The notes beneath the pieces were generated by a model. The model was not told the DNA's origin. It saw nothing but the letters and a program-made list of their open reading frames with translations, and made no database searches. The position numbers were made by a program, and so were the translations under genes. A DNA stretch of 5,379 nucleotides, taken from DAOMOD01 sp964526035 (GTDB taxonomy: Bacteria > Pseudomonadota > Gammaproteobacteria > Xanthomonadales > BPKI01). Shown one piece after another: positions 1-5,084 of this stretch. The first letter of the stretch is position 1. Each line of letters opens with the position of its first letter. Where the stretch lies: NCBI GenBank assembly GCA_964526035.1, contig CAZGKE010000206.1, forward strand, positions 1 to 5,379, in the 5' to 3' direction.

Positions 1-2
1 TT

Positions 3-25
3 GTGGGAGGGGCCTCAGCCCCGAC
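3..25 (+). repeat. REP-like half-element (GTGG-headed hairpin)
   Basis: The unit starts with GTGG (3-6) and contains a small hairpin: GGGGC at 9-13 pairs with GCCCC at 18-22 around a CTCA loop, followed by GAC. The same unit recurs at 2417-2439 (+) and, inverted, at 2468-2490, so it is a dispersed repeat rather than a chance palindrome. A GTRG head followed by a short palindrome is the usual form of REP elements mobilised by RAYT (TnpA-REP) enzymes. Its inverted partner, if there is one, would lie upstream of the window. It may end the transcript of the upstream gene, but no T-run follows it. Confidence 0.75.
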
Positions 26-129
26 GCGCCACGTCTCGCAGTGCCGTGACCGGCTACACTGTGCGGCCGCCCGACGCGCACAGCGCAGGGCCGAGACTGT
101 CCGTTTCCCCGTTCGCCATCATGCTTTCC

Positions 130-133
130 GGAG
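130..133 (+). promoter_or_regulatory. Ribosome binding site of ptrB
   Basis: GGAG lies 9 nt before the ATG at 143. This supports that start over the out-of-frame ATG at 121. The start also places a complete lipoprotein signal at the N-terminus. Confidence 0.6.
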
Positions 134-142
134 CCTACCTCC

Positions 143-2314
143 ATGCACCACGCTCTGATCCGTCACGCGCTGATCGCCACCTGCGTGCTCATCCTCGCCG
201 CCTGCACTCCCGCACCTGAGCCGGACAGCGAAGTGCGCGCCCTTCCTCCCGAAGCCACCCGCCCGATGCCGCCAGAGCCGAAGGCCGAGGCGCGTCCGTT
301 CGTGGTCGAGTCGCCGCAAGGCAACCGTGAGGATCCCTGGTACTGGCTGCGCGACGACGAGCGCAAGGACCCCGACGTGATCGCCTACCTCGAGGCCGAG
401 AACGCCTACGTCGACGCCTACGAGAAACCCTACGCCGGATTGATCGACAAGCTCTTCGATGAAATCGTCGGACGCATCAAGCAAGACGATTCCTCGGTGC
501 CGGTGTTCGAGCGCGGCTACTGGTACTACGTGCGCTTCGAGCAGGGCAAGGAATACCCGATCTACGCGCGTCGCCCGGAAACCATGGAGGCTGCGGAGGA
601 AGTTCTGCTCGACGTCAACGTCATGGCCACCGACCACAGTTTCTTCCAGGTGGGCGCCTTCGATGTGTCCGACGACAATCGCCTGCTGGCGTGGCTTGAG
701 GACACCGTGGGCCGTCGTCAGTTCGTCCTTCGCGTGCGCAACCTGGAAACCGGCGAGATGCTGAGCGAGGGCATCGAGCGGGTATCGAGCTTCACCTGGG
801 CGGCCGACAGCAAGACCCTGTTCTACGTCGAAAACCACCCCGAAACCCTGCTCTCCTATCGCGTGCGCAGGCACGTTCTGGGCAGCGACGCCGAACAGGA
901 CCCGGTGGTCTACGAGGAGCAGGACACCAGCTTCTACACCTTTGTCGGCCGCACCGGATCGCGCGATTACCTCGCCATCTACGTGTCCAGCACCGAAGCC
1001 ACCGAGATGCGCTTCCTGGAAGCCAGCAACCCCGAGGGTGAGTTCCGGATCTTTTCTCCGCGCGAACGCGAACACTTGTACAGCGCGCAGCACATCGGCA
1101 ATCGCTGGATCGTGCGCACCAACTGGCAGGCGCCCAACTACCGTCTGGTCGAAGTTCCGATCGGCCACGAATCCATGCGCGACAAATGGAGCGACGTGGT
1201 GCCGCACAGCGAAGAGGTTTTCATCGCCGGCTTCGACCTGTTCAAGACCTTCATGGCGGTTGCCGAACGCTCCGAGGCGCTGGCGCGCGTGCGCGTGATG
1301 CCGTGGGAGGGCGAGCCGTACCACATCGCCTCCGACGAAGCCGCCTACACCTCGAGCCTCGGACAGAACCCCGAACAGAACACCACCAGGCTGCGCTACA
1401 ACTACACATCGATGACCACCCCGAACACCGTGTTCGAGCTCGACGTGGTGACCGGCGAGCGGGTGATGCTGAAGCAGGATCCGGTGCTCGGCGATTTCGA
1501 TTCGGCGAACTACGTCACCGAGCGCGTCTGGGCGCCGGCCCGCGACGGCACCCCGATTCCGGTGTCGCTGGTGTATCGCAAGGGCATCCAGCGCGACGGC
1601 ACGGCGCCGCTCTATCAGTACGCCTATGGCTCATACGGCAGCAGCCAGAACCCGAGCTTCAGCTCGGTGCGCCTGTCCTTGCTCGACCGCGGATTCGTTT
1701 ACGCACTGGCGCACATCCGCGGTGGCCAGGACATGGGTCGCCACTGGTACGACCAGGGCCGGCTGCTGAACAAGATCAACACCTTCACCGACTTCATCGA
1801 CGTGACCGATTTCCTGGTGAAGGAAGGCTATGGCGCCAAGGACAAGGTCTTCGCGATGGGTGGCTCGGCGGGCGGCCTGCTGATGGGCGCGGTGGCCAAC
1901 ATGGCGCCCGAGCGCTACGCCGGAATGATCTCGCACGTGCCGTTCGTCGACGTGGTGAGCACCATGCTCGACGAATCCATTCCGTTGACCACCAACGAAT
2001 TCGACGAGTGGGGCAACCCCAAGCTGCAACCCTGGTATGACTACATGCTGTCCTACAGTCCCTACGACAACATCAAGGCGCAGGAATACCCGCCGACCCT
2101 GGTCACCACCGGCCTGTGGGACTCGCAGGTGCAGTACTGGGAGCCCGCCAAATGGGTCGCCAAGGTCCGCGCCATGCGCACCAACGACGCCCCCATCCTG
2201 CTGCGCACCAACATGGAAGCCGGCCACGGCGGCCGCTCCGGTCGCTTCCAGCGCCTCCGCGAGCACGCGCAGGAGTACGCGTTCATCTTCAATCTGGTGG
2301 GGATCGGGGAGTGA
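143..2314 (+). CDS. ptrB: Oligopeptidase B-type S9A serine peptidase, predicted lipoprotein
   Basis: This is a 723-residue prolyl-oligopeptidase-family enzyme. The family cleaves short peptides after basic residues (Arg/Lys). Residues 1-21 form a lipoprotein signal (hydrophobic 10-20, lipobox LAAC, lipidated Cys21), then a Pro/Glu-rich linker to about residue 50. DPWYWLRDD at 64-72 opens the oligopeptidase B core. The beta-propeller covers roughly 120-450 and the alpha/beta-hydrolase domain follows. The nucleophile is Ser575 in GGSAGG, with Asp660 (LWDSQVQYW) and His695 (AGHGG). These align with Ser532, Asp617 and His652 of E. coli PtrB, a constant offset of 43 residues. The S1 acidic pair is kept as Glu619 and Asp621 (E. 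coli Glu576/Glu578). The positions matching Asp460/Asp462 are Asn503 and Ser505, so the preference for a second basic residue may be weaker. E. coli PtrB is cytosolic; Thr22 at +2 suggests outer-membrane sorting here if the Lol rule holds. The gene appears monocistronic and converges on the minus-strand gene. Confidence 0.93.
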   Translation: MHHALIRHALIATCVLILAACTPAPEPDSEVRALPPEATRPMPPEPKAEARPFVVESPQGNREDPWYWLRDDERKDPDVIAYLEAENAYVDAYEKPYAGLIDKLFDEIVGRIKQDDSSVPVFERGYWYYVRFEQGKEYPIYARRPETMEAAEEVLLDVNVMATDHSFFQVGAFDVSDDNRLLAWLEDTVGRRQFVLRVRNLETGEMLSEGIERVSSFTWAADSKTLFYVENHPETLLSYRVRRHVLGSDAEQDPVVYEEQDTSFYTFVGRTGSRDYLAIYVSSTEATEMRFLEASNPEGEFRIFSPREREHLYSAQHIGNRWIVRTNWQAPNYRLVEVPIGHESMRDKWSDVVPHSEEVFIAGFDLFKTFMAVAERSEALARVRVMPWEGEPYHIASDEAAYTSSLGQNPEQNTTRLRYNYTSMTTPNTVFELDVVTGERVMLKQDPVLGDFDSANYVTERVWAPARDGTPIPVSLVYRKGIQRDGTAPLYQYAYGSYGSSQNPSFSSVRLSLLDRGFVYALAHIRGGQDMGRHWYDQGRLLNKINTFTDFIDVTDFLVKEGYGAKDKVFAMGGSAGGLLMGAVANMAPERYAGMISHVPFVDVVSTMLDESIPLTTNEFDEWGNPKLQPWYDYMLSYSPYDNIKAQEYPPTLVTTGLWDSQVQYWEPAKWVAKVRAMRTNDAPILLRTNMEAGHGGRSGRFQRLREHAQEYAFIFNLVGIGE

Positions 2315-2338
2315 GGGTGGAAGCAGGGGGTTAATTGG

Positions 2339-2410
2339 GTGGTTAGGTGATTAGGTGATTATGTGGTTAGGTGGTTAGGTGATTGGTTGGTTAGGTGGTT
2401 TGGTGGTTAG
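2339..2410 (+). repeat. Tandem 8-bp repeat array (GTGRTTAG)9
   Basis: Nine consecutive octamers fill exactly 72 bp. Four match GTGGTTAG exactly (2339, 2363, 2371, 2403) and the others differ at one or two positions, for example GTGATTAG at 2347, GTGATTAT at 2355, GTGATTGG at 2379, TTGGTTAG at 2387 and GTGGTTTG at 2395. A more degenerate unit may precede at 2331. The array starts 24 nt after the ptrB stop codon and lies outside any gene. The local composition (G/T-rich, almost no C) differs sharply from the rest of the window. Slipped-strand copy-number change is plausible, and the repeated GG runs could form two-tetrad quadruplexes; both are inferences. Confidence 0.9.
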
Positions 2411-2414
2411 GGTT

Positions 2415-2492
2415 CTGTAGGAGGGGCCTCAGACCCGACTTTCCCGTCGCTTCGATGCCGCGCACCTGTCGGGACTGAGGCCCCTCCCACAG
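2415..2492. repeat. Inverted pair of GTRG-headed REP elements
   Basis: The left arm 2415-2439 and right arm 2468-2492 are complementary at 23 of 25 positions, separated by a 28-nt loop (2440-2467). The left arm carries head GTAG (2417-2420); the right arm carries GTGG on the minus strand (2487-2490). Each arm contains the GAGGGGCCTCAG core also seen at 7-18, and each can fold as its own small hairpin. The head-out inverted arrangement is the usual BIME-like pairing of REP units. Between two convergent genes it could act as a bidirectional transcription barrier or protect mRNA 3' ends. Confidence 0.88.
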
Positions 2493-2513
2493 CGGGGATG
2501 TCGCCAGACGACC

Positions 2514-2587
2514 GTAGGTCGGCACCCCCGTGCCGACATCGCCACCCCGCAAGCCGCAAGAACGGCGGCATGGGGATGCCGCCCTAC
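2514..2587. repeat. Inverted pair of GTAG-headed (SMAG-like) hairpins
   Basis: Unit one has GTAG (2514-2517), then GTCGGCAC (2518-2525), loop CCCC and GTGCCGAC (2530-2537). Unit two is inverted: GGCGGCAT (2564-2571), loop GGGG, ATGCCGCC (2576-2583), then CTAC (2584-2587), the complement of GTAG. Both stems are perfect 8-bp duplexes. Compared in the same orientation the stems differ at two base pairs, and both partners change each time (T-A to G-C, C-G to T-A), so the hairpin fold is conserved rather than the sequence. The form matches the SMAG (Stenotrophomonas maltophilia GTAG) repeat type. They could end or stabilise the transcript of the minus-strand gene, whose stop lies about 40 nt away. 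Confidence 0.88.
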
Positions 2588-2625
2588 GATGCTGACAGCC
2601 GATGACTGGACGCCGAACGGCGGCC

Positions 2626-3297
2626 TCACCACCCCCCTTTCCGCATCAACTCCGCCGTCGCCTCGTCCGCCGGATACGCCACCAGACCGCCGGCGGTACT
2701 CAGGGTAACGCGGTAACGCGCGCCGTCGATGAGCGGCAGGTAGGCACCTGAGCCATAGTCGGCCTGGACGAAGCGCAGCAGTTCGGGGAGCCTGCGCTTG
2801 GTGCTCCACAGGTCGATGAAAGGTTCCGGCAGGTCATGCGCGGTGGACGGCGATTCGCGCTGCGTGGCGGCCTTGCTCCAGCGTCCGGAAATGCGCTCGA
2901 TCCGGTACAGCGGCGTGAACCCCGCAAGCCGCGCCGGTCCGCGCCAGGTAATGACGCGCGCCTCCAGCTGCCACTGCTCGCCTTCCAGGCCGTAGCCGCG
3001 GGTGAGACCGGTGGCGTCGCGCAGCTGCACGTAGTAGCGGTCACCATCGACCTTGCGCACCGACAGATGGGCGATTTCGGTCTCCGCGGTAAGGCGCTGA
3101 TAGCCGACCACACCCAAAGCCAGAAACGCGCTGGAAAGCGCCATCGCCGCGAATAGAACGGTCAGCAGCAGCCGAAAAGTACCCGCCATCGGTCGCCGCC
3201 TGCCGTAGCAGCGCGCGCAGGACACGCCCGCAGCCACGGTCATGATCGACAGGATCGCCGTGGCGATCAGCGCGACGTTGAAGAATGACTGCAGCAT
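2626..3297 (-). CDS. Uncharacterised two-helix membrane-anchored protein
   Basis: The product is a 223-residue protein. Residues 5-25 and 41-65 are hydrophobic and look like two membrane helices. The short loop between them carries a CxxC pair (Cys27, Cys30) and an RRR cluster at 33-35. By the positive-inside rule that loop is cytoplasmic, so the remaining domain of about 155 residues (66-223) would face the periplasm. That domain contains the segments AETEIAHLSVRKVDGDRYYV, LEGEQWQLEARVITWRG and YGSGAYLPLIDGARYRVTLS, which resemble a conserved proteobacterial family of unknown role. From memory, some databases label members as multidrug efflux related, but two helices alone do not support a transporter function. 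I chose the ATG at 3297 because AGGAG precedes it; an in-frame GTG at 3330 would add 11 polar residues. The gene runs divergently from lptM and converges on ptrB. Confidence 0.75.
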   Translation of the reverse strand: MLQSFFNVALIATAILSIMTVAAGVSCARCYGRRRPMAGTFRLLLTVLFAAMALSSAFLALGVVGYQRLTAETEIAHLSVRKVDGDRYYVQLRDATGLTRGYGLEGEQWQLEARVITWRGPARLAGFTPLYRIERISGRWSKAATQRESPSTAHDLPEPFIDLWSTKRRLPELLRFVQADYGSGAYLPLIDGARYRVTLSTAGGLVAYPADEATAELMRKGGW

Positions 3298-3308
3298 GTG
3301 GCTCGTCT

Positions 3309-3313
3309 CTCCT
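3309..3313 (-). promoter_or_regulatory. Ribosome binding site of the minus-strand membrane protein
   Basis: AGGAG on the minus strand lies 11 nt before the ATG at 3297 (10 nt if read as AGGAGA). It supports that start over the in-frame GTG at 3330, which would place this motif inside the coding region. Confidence 0.5.
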
Positions 3314-3366
3314 GACTCGTTGCAGCGCACCGCAAGGCCATGGCAGTGCGGTGTTCAAGGAAGCCT

Positions 3367-3391
3367 GGCGCACAGCGTGCGCCGCTCCCAC
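3367..3391 (-). repeat. Single REP-like hairpin in the divergent promoter region
   Basis: GGCGCAC (3367-3373) and GTGCGCC (3377-3383) form a perfect 7-bp stem with an AGC loop. On the minus strand the hairpin is preceded by GTGGGAGC (3391-3384). The GTGGGAG head is shared with the element at 3-9, so this looks like a third REP subclass, present as a singlet. It sits upstream of the lptM promoter elements and in the probable 5' leader of the minus-strand gene, not at a gene end where REP elements are more usual. Confidence 0.6.
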
Positions 3392-3393
3392 CG

Positions 3394-3423
3394 CCGGTTC
3401 AACCGGACCATCCGAGTATACTC
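3394..3423 (+). promoter_or_regulatory. Probable lptM operon promoter with palindromic -35 and -10 regions
   Basis: TATACT at 3417-3422 matches the sigma-70 -10 consensus at five of six positions and lies 23 nt before the lptM ATG, giving a short leader. It is embedded in the 10-bp palindrome GAGTATACTC (3414-3423). The expected -35 position holds CCGGTT-C-AACCGG (3394-3406), a perfect 6-bp inverted repeat and a poor -35 hexamer. The second palindrome could be an operator or activator site. Because GAGTATACTC reads the same on both strands, TATACT is also present facing the minus-strand gene, so a bidirectional promoter is possible. The -10 call is fairly good; the regulator idea is inference. 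Confidence 0.55.
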
Positions 3424-3445
3424 ACGCCCATTCACGGAACCGCCC

Positions 3446-3568
3446 ATGAAACGAACGCTTCTACTGATGCTGATGTCCCTGCTGCTGGCCGCATGCGGCA
3501 ATCGCGGTGATCTGGTGCTGCCGCCGCCGGAGCCGGCGCAGCCGAACCCGCCGGCCGCAGACGACTGA
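3446..3568 (+). CDS. lptM: LPS translocon maturation chaperone LptM (YifL-type lipoprotein)
   Basis: This is a very small lipoprotein of 40 residues. It has a Lys2-Arg3 start, a hydrophobic core (4-15) and the lipobox LAAC with lipidated Cys17, then CGNRGDLVLPP (17-27), the family signature (compare CGxKGPLxLPP). The tail 28-40 is a short Pro/Ala/Asp-rich stretch. In E. coli, LptM (formerly YifL) helps the LptD/LptE outer-membrane LPS translocon mature and form its correct disulfides. The mature form here is only 24 residues, shorter than the E. coli protein. The ATG at 3446 is preceded by a weak GGA (3436-3438). An in-frame ATG at 3242 would add a long stretch with no signal character, running through the promoter and hairpin, so I rejected it. 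The stop codon directly abuts the dapF start, and the lptM-dapF neighbourhood is conserved in gammaproteobacteria. Confidence 0.9.
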   Translation: MKRTLLLMLMSLLLAACGNRGDLVLPPPEPAQPNPPAADD

Positions 3569-4405
3569 ATGGGCCTGCGCTTTACCAAAATGCACGGCGC
3601 CGGCAACGATTTCGCCATTCTCGACTGTCGTCAGCTTCCCCTGCCATCGCCCGAACGCGTGCGCCGCATGGCCGACCGCCATCGCGGCATCGGCTTCGAC
3701 CAGATCATCGCCCTGCAGCCGGCGCGTCATGCCGACAGCGCATTCGCCTATGCGGTGATCAACGCCGACGGCTCCGAGGCCGGTCAGTGCGGCAATGGTG
3801 CGCGCTGCATCGCTGCATGGCTGGCGCGTGAGGGTCTGGTGGATCGCCCGGGCTTCCGTCTCGACAGTCCCAACGGCACGGTCGACGTGAGCCTGGTCGA
3901 CGCACGCACCGTGCGGGTGGCCATGGGACTGCCCGATTTTCACCCTGCGGCATCCGGGCTGGACATCCGTCCAGGCGCCGACGGCCTCTATCGCCTGCGC
4001 CTTGCCAATGGCGACAACGTCGATTTCGGCGCAGTCAGCATGGGCAATCCGCACGCGGTGATCGAGGTCGAGGACATCGATCAGGCGGCAGTCGCCACGC
4101 TTGGCCCGGCGCTGGGCAGCCACCCGGCGTTCGCGGAAGGCGTCAACGTCGGCTTCGTGCAGCGGCTGTCGCAAGACCATGTGCGCCTGCGCGTGTTCGA
4201 ACGCGGTGTGGGCGAAACCCTGGCCTGCGGCAGCGCAGCCTGTGCCGCCGCGGCCATCCTGGTGCAGCGCGGCGTCGCCGGAAGCCACGTGGCCGTCGAA
4301 CTCGCCGGCGGCACCATTGAAATAGACTGGGGCGGTCCCGGCAGCACGCTGTGGATGAGCGGCCCGGTCGCGTTCGTTTACGAAGGAGAATGGCTGGATG
4401 ACTGA
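3569..4405 (+). CDS. dapF: Diaminopimelate epimerase
   Basis: DapF is a cytosolic, cofactor-independent epimerase that converts LL-diaminopimelate to meso-diaminopimelate. The product feeds lysine synthesis and the peptidoglycan stem peptide. The 278-residue length fits the family (about 275). The N-terminus FTKMHGAGNDF is the family opening. The two catalytic cysteines, which act as the acid/base pair, are Cys74 in QCGNGARC and Cys220 in ERGVGETLACGSAACA, matching Cys73 and Cys217 of well-studied homologues. Other conserved segments are MGNPHAV (158-164) and GVNVGFV (191-197). It starts immediately after the lptM stop (TGAATG, no gap) and lacks a clear Shine-Dalgarno of its own, so translation is probably coupled to lptM. 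It overlaps the next gene by 8 nt. No key residue is missing. Confidence 0.97.
   Translation: MGLRFTKMHGAGNDFAILDCRQLPLPSPERVRRMADRHRGIGFDQIIALQPARHADSAFAYAVINADGSEAGQCGNGARCIAAWLAREGLVDRPGFRLDSPNGTVDVSLVDARTVRVAMGLPDFHPAASGLDIRPGADGLYRLRLANGDNVDFGAVSMGNPHAVIEVEDIDQAAVATLGPALGSHPAFAEGVNVGFVQRLSQDHVRLRVFERGVGETLACGSAACAAAAILVQRGVAGSHVAVELAGGTIEIDWGGPGSTLWMSGPVAFVYEGEWLDD
4384..4388 (+). promoter_or_regulatory. Ribosome binding site of the DUF484 gene, inside dapF
   Basis: AGGAG lies within the last codons of dapF, 9 nt before the ATG at 4398. It supports the overlapping start and independent ribosome loading in addition to coupling. Confidence 0.6.
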
Positions 4406-5078
4406 CACACCCGCGAAGGACGCCCTCAATCCGCAGGAGGTGGCCAGCTACCTGCGCCGCCACCCGGATTTCCTGAAGGGCTTTCCCGATCTCGCCCTGG
4501 CGCTGGCGGTGCCGCGCGACAGCGGCCAGGCGACATCCCTTGCCAGCTACCAGCTGGAAGTGCTGCGCGACCAGAACCGCGACATCAAGCGCCGCCTGCA
4601 CGAACTGGTGGAGATCGCCAATGAAAACCAGGAGCTGATGATCCGCGTGCACAGCTTCACGCTGTCATTGATGCGCGCCAACAGCCGCGCCGAATCGCTC
4701 AAGCGCGCGGTGGCAGGCTTCACCGAAGATTTTTCCACCGACCTGGTGCGCGTCGTGCTGTTCGAACGCTATGACGACCTGCCCGCCACCGACTGGCTGC
4801 TCACCCTGCTGCGCACCGATGCCGACATGGCGATCTTCCGCGAGTTTCTCGATCGCAGCGAACCGCTGTGCGGGCGTCTGCAGTCGGAAAAGCTCAACGT
4901 GCTGTTCGGCGCCCGCGCCGAAAGCGTGCGCTCCACCGTGCTGCTGCCGCTCGGCGGTCGCGGCATGCTGGCCGTCAGCAGTCTGGACCCCAACCGCTTC
5001 CATCCCGGCATGGGCACGGTGTTCCTGAAGCTGATGGCCGAAGGCCTCGCCGCCGCGCTGGCCCGCTTCGACAGCTGA
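4398..5078 (+). CDS. DUF484 family protein (YigA-like)
   Basis: This is a soluble 226-residue protein with no signal peptide or membrane helix. The N-terminal helical region carries VASYLRRHPDFL (15-26), the typical start of DUF484 proteins. A helical, probably coiled-coil stretch follows at about 48-105 (LEVLRDQNRDIKRRLHELVE). The C-terminal half (about 108-226) is likely a GAF-like alpha/beta domain and ends with the characteristic SSLDPNRFHPGMGTVFL (194-210). The biochemical role of the family is unknown. In many gammaproteobacteria it sits, as here, between dapF and xerC (yigA in E. coli), so a link to XerC or chromosome processing is possible but unproven. The start overlaps the dapF end by 8 nt, and xerC begins 6 nt after the stop codon. 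Confidence 0.93.
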   Translation: MTDTPAKDALNPQEVASYLRRHPDFLKGFPDLALALAVPRDSGQATSLASYQLEVLRDQNRDIKRRLHELVEIANENQELMIRVHSFTLSLMRANSRAESLKRAVAGFTEDFSTDLVRVVLFERYDDLPATDWLLTLLRTDADMAIFREFLDRSEPLCGRLQSEKLNVLFGARAESVRSTVLLPLGGRGMLAVSSLDPNRFHPGMGTVFLKLMAEGLAAALARFDS

Positions 5079-5084
5079 GCCTGC

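Larger units (their letters stand above)
2315..2625. other. Gene-free convergent intergenic region, repeat-rich
   Basis: This gap separates the stop of the ptrB-type gene (+) from the stop of the two-helix membrane protein gene (-). I see no plausible coding region in it. From left to right it holds a G-rich stretch (2315-2338), a tandem octamer array (2339-2410), an inverted REP-like pair (2415-2492) and a second inverted pair of another REP class (2514-2587). About 35 nt of unremarkable sequence precede the second stop codon. The repeats are the only candidates for transcript-end signals of both genes. None has the T-run of a classical intrinsic terminator. Confidence 0.85.

Noticed and set aside
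55..60. TACACT as a possible -10 element for ptrB
   Set aside because: It matches the consensus at four of six positions, and no acceptable -35 lies 16-18 bp upstream, so I cannot support a promoter.
119..1324. A 401-codon open frame on the minus strand opposite ptrB
   Set aside because: It lies wholly opposite a clear peptidase gene. It is rich in His, Val, Gly and Ala, as expected for the antisense of GC-rich codons, and shows no recognisable domain.
2339..2587. Possible CRISPR array in the repeat cluster
   Set aside because: The octamers are contiguous without spacers, and the palindromes are paired REP units rather than regularly spaced direct repeats.
2611..2622. Small hairpin CGCC-GAAC-GGCG near the minus-strand stop codon as a terminator
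   Set aside because: The stem is only 4 bp and no T-run follows on the minus strand.
3328..3353. Inverted repeat CACCGCA / TGCGGTG with a 12-nt loop containing GCCATGGC
   Set aside because: It is short and uncopied elsewhere in the window. It could be a leader hairpin of the minus-strand gene, but chance is as likely in GC-rich sequence.
3242..3445. Upstream extension of lptM to an in-frame ATG at 3242
   Set aside because: The extension would run through the promoter and a REP-like hairpin, and would bury the lipoprotein signal in mid-protein.
3461..4429. A 322-codon open frame on the minus strand opposite lptM and dapF
   Set aside because: dapF on the other strand is certain, with both catalytic cysteines. 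The antisense product is low-complexity and has no family motif.
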